A DNA stretch of 64,000 nt. It comes from Nansenia antarctica (Eukaryota > Chordata > Actinopteri > Argentiniformes > Microstomatidae). This document shows positions 37,839-49,000 of this stretch, in pieces. The notes beneath the pieces are model-generated. The model made no database searches, had not been told where the DNA came from, and saw only the letters and a program-made list of their open reading frames with translations. The stretch covers positions 49,958,054 to 50,022,053 of the forward strand of contig OZ022340.1 of the NCBI GenBank assembly GCA_963989245.1, in the 5' to 3' direction. The translations under genes and the position numbers were made by a program. Numbering within the stretch: the first letter of the stretch is position 1; each line of letters opens with the position of its first letter.

Positions 37839-38022
37839 ATGAGATGGAAAAGTGATGGTCACATCTCAAGTGCCTTTAACACCATCCAGCCTCCTCTACT
37901 CCGAGAGAAGCTTTCAGGTATGGGGGTTGATCCCTCCACTACATCCTGGATCATGGACTACCTCACTGGACGGCCACAGTCAGTCAGGCTGGGGAACTGT
38001 GTCTCGGACACATTAGTGAGCA
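37839..38022 (+). mobile_element. Truncated CR1/L2 LINE fragment at the duplication edge
   Basis: Identical apart from one base or so to the start of the LINE fragment at 53671-54930. It is cut at the unit 1 breakpoint after TTAGTGAGCA. Confidence 0.85.
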
Positions 38023-38134
38023 GTGTTTCCTCTATATGCATTTATTGGTGGCGGGCCGCCACGAATGAATTTCCTCCGCCACTAATTGATTCAGTCCACT
38101 AAGTGCACGATTTCTCCCCCCAAAAAACTGCAAT
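38021..38134. mobile_element. hAT-end-like filler at the tandem duplication junction
   Basis: The 112 bp between the units starts CAGTGTTTCCTCTA, which resembles the outer end of hAT elements with CAGTGTTTCCCCTA termini. It continues through TTGGTGGCGGGCCGCCACGA, and has no counterpart at either outer breakpoint. No second terminus is present, so it is a fragment. Confidence 0.55.
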
Positions 38135-38232
38135 AAAGATAGGAATACAAATTCCAGCCAGGTGTGCAGTTCATATAACCGGTACCCAAATAAACATTCC
38201 AATCGATGTTGTCTTTAGAAAAGCTGAACTAT

Positions 38233-38627
38233 AAGCCCTGCGGTGGTGTAGCGGTCTAAGCACTAGCCACTAGTGCAAGCTGCCCACCGGGGACTGGGAT
38301 CGAATCCCGGTCTCGCCAGACCCGGATATGGCCAGGGCACACAGGGAGCGGCATATTGAGCGGCCGCTCCCGAGGGCGGTATAGGACTATTTCCGGACAA
38401 GGATCCGTCGCGCAACACCGCCCCCTGGGTGCCGGAATAACGGTGTTGGGCTCGAGGAGCCAGTCAGCTAGTCTGCCTGGCGATCTCCTCTGGGGCTGCC
38501 GGCTACGGGGTCGGGCGGCGGATCCTACGCAATAGGCAGGGGATAATTGGATGCTAGGTTGGGTTCAATTGGATACCAAATTGGGTGAAAAAGGGATAAA
38601 ATCTGGAAAAAAAAGAGGAAAAAAAAA
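38233..38627 (+). mobile_element. tRNA-derived SINE private to unit 2
   Basis: Flanked by a 15-bp exact target duplication GAAAAGCTGAACTAT (38218-38232 and 38628-38642). Unit 1 has the empty site near 28303-28318. It belongs to the same family as the copy at 36421-36800, but is slightly longer and has a mixed A/G tail. Confidence 0.93.
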
Positions 38628-38836
38628 GAAAAGCTGAACTATGGTTAATTAAAAACATGTTATATCAGTCAATCCCAAAAATAGTAAAAACAATTTTAGT
38701 GTGAAAAAACAAGAGTCTTTATTAACATTAGAACATTATACAAAACCTATAAATATAACAGACAAGACAATTACAAGACATACAATTCTTGGACAGATGA
38801 GGCACCCTTCTCTCTCTCTCTCTCTGCTCCACCTCT

Positions 38837-41089
38837 CTACCATTCAGTGGTGACGAAGGCCCACAGGTTGTCACTGACTTCACAGCGAGAACGCACAGAG
38901 GTGTCCATGTGGATGGGTGTGGCCAAGTCTGCTCCATAGTGCACTGGAAGGGGTGAAGCACAACACAGTCAAGCCCTGTCCTGACGCAACCAAAACCCAC
39001 GTCAAACCACCACAAACACACTACTCCACACGGTAGGTGCTGATTGTCAAAGCAATGGATGAACAACATGGGTAAAAGTACTGGGACAGATAGATTACAT
39101 ACCCCCTTTCAGAATGTGTGGCTCTGTGTCATGTTGCCATTTGATCTTGGTGACCTGGTGGTACAGCTGGGCTATATATCTGTGGTGGAGGGGAACAGAA
39201 AAGGAAGTCAGGTTGGACCTCTTAGCTCATGGAGATCGGTGCTCAACAACTCCTCTGGTACAATCACTGTTGTGACGGGGTGTTCTGGTGTAGTTGTCTG
39301 TTCCCATAGGGAGGTCATATGTACAGTAAATGCACCAGGTGGAGATTCACCAAGGCACGCATTTAGAACCAGCTTCACCCTACGGTGCTCAGAGTGACTC
39401 CCTCCATAACATGACTGCTAGGCCCTGTCCAGAAACAAAGCCTACCCCCCCTTGTGTAGATCTGAAAAGGATGAATAGAAAAAGATGGTTAGTTGCTCTA
39501 CCACTTGCCTTCACATAAGCTATGCGGAATTGTCCCCCATCTTGCCTATACCTATCCAATCCTCTCAGATCTACACAAGGGTCTAGGGTGTCAGGGTTTC
39601 TGGGCCACTCACATGGCTGATGGGATGACCTCTGTGGTGTCTTCGTCCACCTCCAGCTGCAGCTCCTGCAGCTCCTGCTTTGTGTCACGCAGAGTCTCTA
39701 GCTCCCTCTGCAGGAACCTGAGGGAACAGGTCAAGGATGCCAACACACAACACAGAGCGCATCCAAGGGCCACGCTTCTCAACATAGTGGTTTAACAGCA
39801 GGCCTATGTACAGTTATACATTAAAAAACAGTCAACACCACTTAGGTGTTGTCTGTTCTGGTGGATAATACTTGAAAAGTATCCCATGAGAAACCTCTGG
39901 GCTGGCCTTCGATTCAATGTCAAAAGCAGCAAAAACAAACCCTGTCACTACAATTGATAGAACTTCAAATTGCAATATTTTTCGGGGGAAAGCACCGGAG
40001 CTCACCATACCTACAACACCATACCCTGCACAACTCGGTGCAGGGACTCCTCAGACTCAATTGGTGCATAATACTGACATTTTTTCATCTTAAATCGCTG
40101 CAACGGATTGCAATCTGGTTATTGTTAGACAAGCTCAGGAAAAAAACATCTGCCCAGGGTGTAGCGTTCTAATGTGTTGAGCTGAAGAGAACAAACAAGA
40201 TCTGTACTCTAGAGCATAACAGACTGTGTTATTGTATACTGTGTCACCTTAACTGCTCCTCCTGAGACTTCTAATGCCCCTCAGCACTGCGTCTCCTGAA
40301 GACACACGCTTTTTCCCCTTTTTCCCCTTTACTGAGTCCCCTAAAACTTATATTGCCCCCTTGTACGGTTTCCCTGTTTCTCCAGTGTCTATATATTAAA
40401 ATAAAAAAAAGTCTAGGTTTAGAAGATAGTGATAGAAGAAGATTTTTCCTTCCATCACAGAGACTACCAATGGCCCCGGGCGTGAGCTGGATTATTCTTC
40501 CTGCTACGACTGGTGGATTCATGATTCATTTACTTAGTCAAATGTATTGAGTGTAAGTCGCTTTGAAATAAGGCGTCTGCTAAATGCCAAACATGTAAAT
40601 GTGAATGTTATGGATACTGTAGTTCTGAATCCATGGTCAGGCTTCTGGCTGTGTGCTGACACAGCTCCAGCTCCAGGCTCTCCAGCTTCCGCTCTGTCTG
40701 GCTCTTCTGCTCCTCCTTGTCCAGCAGAATCTGGCCTACTCTCTCCTCCACGTGGACGACATCTGAGCATGAAAGAATGGAGAGGAGAGGACGACGGGTA
40801 GGGGACAAAATTGGAGGGCATGAAACTGTTCGGTGGTGCATAGTAGCACATCTACAGCACGGCACTACTTAGATCTAAACAGGGTTCAGAGATACACAAG
40901 TTAGCACAGAGAGTGTGATGACTTTTCCTTACCGGCTAACATCTCGGTCATGATTTTCTTCGTTTCCAACTGTCGATCAAATAAGACCTGGTATTTCTCC
41001 CTCACCGGCCTCAAACCATTCTCAGCTTTGCTGGTTCTGATTAGGTTGACCAACTGTTCTCCCGTCTCCTCGAAATCGATCAGGGACAT
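38837..41089 (-). CDS. spc24: Kinetochore protein Spc24, copy 2
   Basis: Exons 40933-41089, 40618-40762, 39613-39717, 39103-39179 and 38837-38943 match copy 1 in length, phase and splice sites and give 196 aa. The C-terminal globular domain is unchanged. Differences from copy 1 lie in the coiled-coil half: Phe6, Thr9, Gly25, Val in VVHVEE, Cys in LELCQ, and EV instead of KG before DEDTTE. The EVDEDTT form is closer to human SPC24 as I recall it. Intron 1 lacks the hAT found in copy 1. The upstream region has its own hAT (41210-42319), which may separate the gene from distal promoter sequence. It lies about 3.9 kb downstream of the kri1 stop on the same strand. Confidence 0.9.
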
Positions 41090-41209
41090 CGTGAAAGGTA
41101 TTTCCTGGGAGGGGGGATATGGAAATGTTTAAGAAAAGTAACATTGGCTGCTCACGTTTAGCAAATGCATGACGCTACATAACAGTTCTCACCCTGTATG
41201 TATACTACT

Positions 41210-42319
41210 CAGTGGTGTGCCGTCAGGGCCAGCAAGGCCTTCTCTGCTGGCCTAAACATCATCAGAATATACATTTTATTTTAATATATTTTTTCCACAA
41301 ATATGTATTAATGATTCCCCATAGTCTATTCTCTTCATTTCATAGCTTTCCTCTTGGTTGCGCTGCTTCCAGTCTCCGATTGAGATTTGGAGGGCTGGCC
41401 TTTATGTTAGAGCTTTTATTCAATCAAAATGTGTTGCTAGGGGGCTCCAAAATCTGCCCAGCCTGCACGCTAAACGGTGCCGCGGATACGACCTGTAACT
41501 TAACATTGGAACGAGAAAACCTGTGGCGTTCCTAGTAAACCTACGTAGATGCGAGCAAAAGCAACAACGGCGCCTGCTGTAAGGCTCAATGATGTCAGCA
41601 CCCAGCACGTCTTTTGATTGGATACGCACTATTGATACGCACTATTGATACGCACTATTGATATTCACTATTGAGATGCGTATATGCCGGTAGATGTGAA
41701 ACTTTTGAAAGTGCGCAGGGAAACGGAGCATCACAACGAAAGCTTTCGTTGACTGATCGATAATACTGATCGATTGTGTCCTGTTTTTGGGTAAACAATA
41801 ACTTTCATTTAGGGGACACGATAAAAGCGCCGAGTCCACAAACAGGAAACTACGTTGAGCTTCTTTCTTTTCTGGCTGAAAACAACCCAGATTTACATTA
41901 CCACCTGTCCACAAACAAAGTGTTTACTGGGACGTCAGGCAAAATACAAAACGACCTGATTTTTGCTATTGCTGAAGTGGGAGAAGAGATCAAAATGGAG
42001 ATTAAAAAGGCACCCTTTGTCGCTATTATGGTGGACGAGACGACAGACGTGGGTAATGTAGCGATCTTAAAGATGTTAGTTTAACACTCTTCATTGTAAA
42101 TGCGGATTTATTGATTAAAAATGCTTCGGAAATATTAATATAACTCTGTTGTACTTGTCTGACTATGTTAAGGTGATGCAACGCCCGGTTATACTGTGTT
42201 TCTGTCTAGTTTCTAGAGCCATGGCGTCATAACGATGGTATTAAGAGGTAGAATAATTCAGGTAGGAATGTGTCGGACATCACTGAAGGCCTAGGTGTGA
42301 AATGCACCGCCCGCCACTG
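41210..42319. mobile_element. hAT element private to unit 2
   Basis: A 1110-bp insertion upstream of spc24 copy 2, flanked by the exact 8-bp duplication ATACTACT (41202-41209 and 42320-42327). Unit 1 has the empty site near 31739-31748. The termini CAGTGGTGTGCCG and CAGTGGCGGGCGG are inverted repeats of hAT type. It carries a transposase fragment. Confidence 0.92.
41812..42084 (+). pseudogene. hAT transposase fragment
   Basis: About 90 codons including GNYVELLSFLAENNPDLHYH, VFTGTSGKIQNDLIFAIAEV and the catalytic-region start APFVAIMVDETTDV. This matches the DUF4371/RNase H-like region of hAT transposases with the first catalytic Asp (DETTD). The frame ends soon after, so the rest of the catalytic core and the dimerisation domain are missing. 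Confidence 0.75.
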
Positions 42320-42671
42320 ATACTACTAGATAACGTTTCCCAGGAGAAGCAGCTCAGACTTCTCTGAACTCTTCTTGTATTTATTGTGTCAACCATCTTA
42401 CTGGGCTAGCGCGCTGTATAAAGGTTGTTACTTAGCTATAATAATTAACTTTCATACCACCCTCTACCAACAAGGTTGTTGTCAAGATCTTACATAGCGT
42501 ATACGCCAATACACAATGAATATGTGGGGTTTATTCCCCATAAACGTACCTGAGATGTTGCTCGACGTAAACACTTCACTCTGTTCCCGTATATTCAAAG
42601 GGGGCCTTCCAGCGCGCGCCTTAACAGATGAGATGCCGAGTAAGTGTCTGACGAAAATGTCTTGACATTAT

Positions 42672-42919
42672 TTATACAACAGTTAGTTCCGACCAAGTAA
42701 TTTGATTGGACAAGAGGCATTCCATGAGTTACGATAGTATAACAGCACTGGGACTTTTAACTATGTATCACTCCGCCGCACAGGTGTTAAATTACCGTTA
42801 ATTAGACTACATTATGTTCGAATAGACTAGATATAGATATGTATGTTCGAATAGACTAGATATAGATATTTATGTTCTAATAGACTAGATATATATATAT
42901 TTATGTTCGAATAGACTAG

Positions 42920-42951
<32 letters not shown>

Positions 42952-43377
42952 GTTCGAATAGACTAGATATAGATATTTATGTTCGAATAGATGTGACTTG
43001 TTGCAGGTGTACTGTGTGGCAGCATCTCGAACGTCTATCATTGATTCTTCATGTCCTCTCCTCGTTTCCTTCTCAAAATCTATCAGAGGAGAATGTCCCA
43101 AGAGGAGGAACCTCAGACGTTCTCCACGTCCACATTGAGACATCTTAAGATGTCTTCAAAGTCTCCCCCCTGCTGGTATCAGTACAGGGGGACAGGACCT
43201 TTATCTCTGCAGGGCTCGTGGTGTTTAATGCTGCTCCACGAGCCGCTCCATCAGCTGGGCGCCGCGAGCTGGGGAAACTGAGGCAGTCTGGGCGAGTCCA
43301 TTAGTACCTACGACCGAATCACAGCCGTGCTGATATTCAGTATAACACACTCCCTCTCGTGTGATATTGCTTAAGTA
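42672..43377. mobile_element. Unclassified insertion private to unit 2
   Basis: 706 bp, flanked by ACATTAT on both sides (42665-42671 and 43378-43384). Unit 1 has one copy of that site near 32085-32093. The ends TTATACAACAGTTAG and TTACTTAAGCAATATC (outer strands) show only weak inverted similarity. The inside has four or five copies of TTATGTTCGAATAGACTAGA followed by an AT dinucleotide run (42825-42985). No coding capacity is recognised. Confidence 0.8.
42825..42990. repeat. Tandem TATGTTCGAATAGACTAGAT repeats with (AT)n
   Basis: About five copies of a 32-40-bp unit inside the 42672-43377 insertion, varying in the length of the AT run. Confidence 0.85.
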
Positions 43378-43756
43378 ACATTATGGAGTTAAATACATAC
43401 AAAATTAATTAAATATCTTCATACTGATGAAAACAATTTATAATAATGTTTTACTTCAATATACATTAGAAGAAGGAAATTCATTGAAGTCGACAAATTC
43501 AGAGCTTGCCTATTATATGCGCAAGAGGGCGCCAAAGTAACGGGAATCCAAGGCAGAGGGGTATAAAATGAATTGACAATTGATTTTTACTATTTGATTT
43601 AATCCTTAACAATGTATGCGTATCAGTGAACAGATCCCTGCTCTGCATCTTGTCACAAGATATTTCAGGCAGTTTGTATCATGGGGTGTTCTTCCACTAA
43701 ACAGTAGTTCTGCCCTACATACAACACAAAGTATGACCTTTCTAAAGTCCAGTATA

Positions 43757-44525
43757 CAGGTGCAACTCAAAACATTAGAATATAGACAATCCTCTCCAGG
43801 CTGCGGTCATCCCTGTTGTTTGTACACCTTTTTCTTCCACACTTTTTCCTTCCACTTAACGTGCTTTGATACAGCACTTTGTGAACATCCAACTTCTTTC
43901 GCAATAGGCTAGGTGCACGATCTCCACTACTTCCTGAAAGGCACCTTGCATGAACATATCCTGTCTCACTCTATTGGTTTAATTGATTAATCAGCTGTGC
44001 ACTGTGTGTTCCAACAGTTTACCGCACAACTGATTAATCAATTAAACCAATAGAGTGAGACAGGATATGTTCATGCAAGGTGCCTTTCAGGTAGTGGAGA
44101 TCGTGCACCTAGCCTATTACCTTTTGAGGCTTTCCCTCCTTGTGGAGGGTGTCGATGATGGTTTTCTGCACAACTGTCAGGTCAGCAGCCTTCCCCATGA
44201 TTGTGAATTCTACTGAACCAGACTGAGACCATTTAAAGGCTCAGGAACCCTTTGCAGGTGTTTTGGATTAATTGGCTGATTAGAGTGTAACACTTGAGCC
44301 TACAATATTGAACCGTTTCACAATATTCAAATTTTCTGAGATATTGAATTTGGGGTTTTCATAAGCTGTAAGCCATAATCATCACATTTATAACAAATAA
44401 AGGCTTTAAATATCTCGCTTTGCATGTAATGAGTCTATATAATATCTAAGTTTAACCCTTTAAGTTGAATTACTGAAATAAATGCCAACTTTTGCACGAT
44501 ATTCTAATTTTTTGAGTTGCACCTG
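43757..44525. mobile_element. Tc1-like element relic, unit 2 copy
   Basis: Same TA-flanked terminal repeats as 32464-33994, starting CAGGTGCAACTCAAAACATT. It contains the nested palindrome at 43907-44114 but not the 763-bp TIR element of unit 1. Confidence 0.8.
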
Positions 44526-44958
44526 TAGTCATTAAGCAAGAACCATTACAGCGCACACAAAGTAGTGAGTACACAAATGTATTTATACAAGTTTGTTGCT
44601 TATATTACAAAACACAGTCACATCGAGAACAATGATCTGTTCCAGTTGGTAATTTTAATGGATACAAATACGAAAATTAAATGAAAATATTAAATTGAAA
44701 ACAGCTAAGCTAATGTTGCATTCAGAGAAACATAGAATCCTTGAGAGAACTTACTGGTAACTATCAACTGGATATGTTGCTAATAGTGCCCATAGAGAAC
44801 ATTGTTAACACAGTGATAAGAGAATCATGAAGCACTGTGATTTCTTTTCTTATGTGCAGTCACATTTTGGACATATTCAGTTGGCAGGAAGTTCTCTGCC
44901 AACCAGATAATAATATGACGTGCTGAGCAAGTCTGATTGTGTCCTTTCACCCGCTCCT

Positions 44959-45986
44959 TCACTGCTTGCTCTTTTGCTTCTCTGCTTTGTTTATTTCTTT
45001 TCGTTTCTGCCTGCCTAGCTGTCTGAAGTGCAGCCTCTTGGGGTTCAGTCCGTAGGCCCTCAGCCTCTGTCCGCTGAACTCTCGGCCCCCCATCTTCACC
45101 CTGAAGGGCCCCGGCATGAGGCGTCCTCCGGACTGCCTGTGTTTCTTCTTGGGCCATTTTGGCCTTTCAGTCCTAGGCTTGGCCGTTGCTGTTGTCTCCT
45201 TGACGACGGTCTCGGCTGTCTCCTTGACGACGGTCTCAGCTGTCTCCTTGACGGCGGTTTCTGCTGTCTCCTCGACGACGGTCACCGTCTTCTTCTCCTC
45301 CTCCAGTTTCATCTTCTTCTTGGGGACCAGGAAGTCATCCTCGCCCTCCTCTCCGGCCTGTCTCAGGGCCTGGACCACAGGGCCTTCAGCAGAGTCTAAT
45401 GAGGCGGCCAGGCTGGGTCCAGCCTCACTGTCTTTCTCCTCCTTTTCTGCATTCTTCATCCGGTCCCTCCTCTTCTTCCCCACTTTGTTCTTGCCTTCTG
45501 CCTGGTCTTTGTCCTCCCTGCAGGTAGACATGATGGATAGAGTAGGCAAACTGGTTAGCGCTGATGATGATTATGTTAACAGGGCAACATATTGTCATCA
45601 AACACTATTTTAGCTTTTTTTTGTCTTTTTTAACAGTTTATTCTACTAACATGCAAACACCAATGTTCAATACTCACTCGGAATAGAAGGAGCTCAAGAT
45701 TTCCTTCTTTCTGCTTTGATTTTTGGCTTTGATTATGTAGTTCTTCAAATCACTCATCTCCTCCTTGTCAGACCTGAGAAAGAGGTAGAATAAGAGAAAG
45801 AGGGAGAGAAAGGGAGAAAGAACGGTCAGAATAGCCATTTTCTCACAGCAGCAGATTCATCTAGTTCAGTTGGGTTCGTTGGGTACCTGAACATGCAGGT
45901 CTTCTTCAGGGAGCTCCAGCGGTTCAGGTCCTTCTCATCTGCCCCCAGGATCTGAGGAGAGGCAGCGTGTTAGTGTGATAATAGAA

Positions 45987-46047
<61 letters not shown>

Positions 46048-49000
46048 ATGCTTTTCTATGACAGCTGAAGCACATGCAGCTACTGGGTTAGCTCAAAACA
46101 CTACTGCTGAAAGGGTTCGACCAGGTCACTCATGAAAAAGAGATCGCATCTCACTGAGACGACCCTGGATAAATAACGGTCCAATAAAATGTTTTACTGG
46201 TCCATACTACTCGTTGTCAAGAACCTTGACTGAATGAGATTTCAAATACTAATGATACTACTACTAAAGATACTAGTGTAACCAGGGAGTAGCTAAAGGA
46301 CTGTAGAATTTAGGAAGGGCTGGTTATCTAACTAACTCTGAGCTAAATCGGCAGTGTAGGAGGATAGAGGCAGGGGGCGCCAGCAACCCTTTAGACTAGC
46401 ATTACTAGCATTAGCATTAGCATTAGCATTAGCATTAGCTAACAGACAACTAAACACACAGCAATGTATCAAATATGAACAAACACATTTATTTATACAA
46501 ATGATATATACATCCCCATATATACTCCCTCCCCGCCGGCCACACACACACTCAATCACTCACTCACACACAGTACCTGGCCTGAAAAGGCTTAGAGTCC
46601 CGGACTGAAATGAGCGCGTTGAGGCCTGGTTGGAGCTCGCATGTGCTTCGAGGAAGGCAGCAGACAAAGGGGGGGGGAGTGACGTTGCAACTCGAAGGGA
46701 AAGGGGCGTCTTCGTAGCAAACGACGATGTGTGAATGGCTCAGGTCCGGTGGTCCACGGTCAGCTCCGGTGGAGTCAGCGGTCGGTCGCAATCCACCTCG
46801 TGGAGGCGACGGCTCTGTCCAGCTTGGGTCTCGCTATGCGCCAACGTTAGCAGCCGGCGGCTAGCAAGGCTGGCTAACGGGGACACAGCTAAACTGGGCT
46901 AGCGCTGCCAACTCAACAAACTCCGAACTCCCGCGGTGCTGCGGGTAGCCAGTGATTCACTACTAACAGTCGAGGTTAAAGGCAGGTCTCTAAATGACTC
47001 GTGTTGTCTTCGGTCTCAGCACCGTGTGCGTTTACTGATCCACCATCTTTGTCTCACATTCGGTTCCCTCTGCTTCTTCTTCTTCACTCACTCTCGTCAC
47101 TCTGACGCACAGACCACTTCCGTCGCTATATATACCAACCGAACATACATCCGGTCACGTACGCCAATCATACATCCGGTCACGTACGCCACTCAAAACC
47201 ACGCCCACTAATCTGGCGCTTGCACAATACTAAACAAATCTAAGACAGAACTTATACAATTACAATAACAATACATACACCTTCATGACAACGTACATGA
47301 ATAGTATGGAAAATAATTAAGGAAATAACAGGGGCAAAATAGGGCTGATTCGGGGAAACTAACTGGCTCTAAATTGTGGGCCTTCATAACAGCCGCCCCA
47401 TGAAACCCTCGGTTTCATTTAACTATGGAAGGCACACTGGCTAGGCTGCTCTAGCAGCGTGAGGTATGAGGTGATAGTGTCCTTTGTAATTTGAGGGAGT
47501 TTCTCCGCGGCAGAACGGACATGCCGGTGTCGTCCATGAACCTCTGCGGGGTCTTGATGACCCGCGAGGACCGGGCGCTGACCACCGGCATGATGAAGTG
47601 CTTTATGTGTTTGGCGAACTTTGATTTGCCCGGCTGGGCGTCGAGGGAGTCCGACGTCATGTCTTCGTCGTCCACGGTGTCCTCTTTCACGTCCTGCAAT
47701 AACAGTTGTTGAGTCAGGTCCATTTCCACCTGCTTCGACAACGTTTTAGGCCTGGATCTGGGTCTTTTCGACCCGAGGAATTTAAGGCTTGAGGTGGGGA
47801 CCTGTTTTATGTTTTCGCTAACATCGTCTTCGACGCCGTCCGGACTTGCCCCGCCTTCGGGCGATATAGCCTGACGTCTTAACCTTTTCTCTCCCGGTTT
47901 CTGCTTCTGTTTGCACCACTTTCCTTGTAAGTTCCTTCGCCCTTTCTTGCCGTGTTTGAACGGACTTTTACGGATGCGTGGTTTCGTGTCTTCGGCTACG
48001 GGGTCGTCCAACAACACCACAACTCCGCTGCTCTCCGTTGGCTCCGCCTCTAGCTCCGGCTCTGGCTCCTCCTCCTTCACCTTCAGTTGGGTGTAGGCCA
48101 TGGCCACAGGTGCAGGCAGAGCTAGCTCCAACTCAGCGGTCAGCGGAGTATCGTCCGGCTCTGGCACCGCCGGCGTCTTCCTCCTTTGAGCTGACCTCTT
48201 CCTCACCGACAAGCTAGTAGATCTTTTCCTCCTCGGTTTCGAGACAGGGCTGGTAGATCTTCTCCTGTTAGGTTTGGAGACAGGGCTGGTAGATGTCCTC
48301 TTCACGCCCTGGACTTCGATACGCACTGTCTTTGCTTTAAGGAGGTCTATGGCGTAGACGTCCTCCTTTGACCGTACGTAGAGCTTCTCATTCTTGTAGG
48401 GCGCAACGTCTAGCGTCCACAGCTTCTGGACGTTGTCTAGTAGCGCCGCATTCATGGAGTCCACACTGGTGTGAAGGCAGTTGATGGTCTGCACTTCTTC
48501 GGTTCGGACATGGAGGGATGACGTAGCTCTCCCGTCTCTATCTCTCCACTCGGTAGCGCCTTGGAGGGCCCACCCAAGCGCAGTCTTAACAGCCATCGGG
48601 CAGCCTCGTGGTCCTCTCAGCGGAGGACGGAGCGACACGATCAGTGCAGCGTTGTCCGAGCCGATGAGAAGGGTTGGCTCCGCTCCTTCTATCGGATGTA
48701 GGTCTACTCGCCGTAGGTGGGAATATCTTGCGCGTAATCTCTCCAGGGGGTAGTCGTAGCGGGAGAGCGCTAGCTGGTCTGCGGTGAAGACATTCTGAAG
48801 CCGATATCTGTCCGACGGCCGCCCCGCCGGGGAGATAGAGAAGTTGATTCTCGCCCCGGTGACCTCTTTAAGGTCGCGACGTATCGTGCGCAGAGTCAGC
48901 TTCTCCTCAGTCCCTTGGAGCCCCAACTGGCGCACTGCCTCCTGGAGAAGGATGGTCCGTTCCGACCCGTCGTCTAGAACGGCGTACGTGTCGTACACAG

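Larger units (their letters stand above)
28220..38022. repeat. Segmental tandem duplication, unit 1
   Basis: From AAAGATAGGAATACAAATTC at 28220 to TTAGTGAGCA at 38022, this interval aligns end to end with unit 2 (38135-53854). It is interrupted only by discrete insertions private to one unit. It holds a complete spc24, kri1 exons 14-18 and the start of a LINE fragment. Removing private insertions gives about 7.7 kb in both units (7764 versus 7670 bp by my boundaries), which supports one duplication event. By eye the units differ at about one base in a hundred. Confidence 0.9.

Noticed and set aside
37839..38102. A host gene start at an 87-codon frame
   Set aside because: The first about 60 codons are the truncated LINE fragment and the rest is junction filler.
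47451..48297. A diverged reverse transcriptase in the 3' part of the LTR element ORF
   Set aside because: No YxDD box, no LPxG-type or other RT blocks, and far too short. The composition is Ser/Pro/Lys/Glu-rich and it contains the KMT2 motif.
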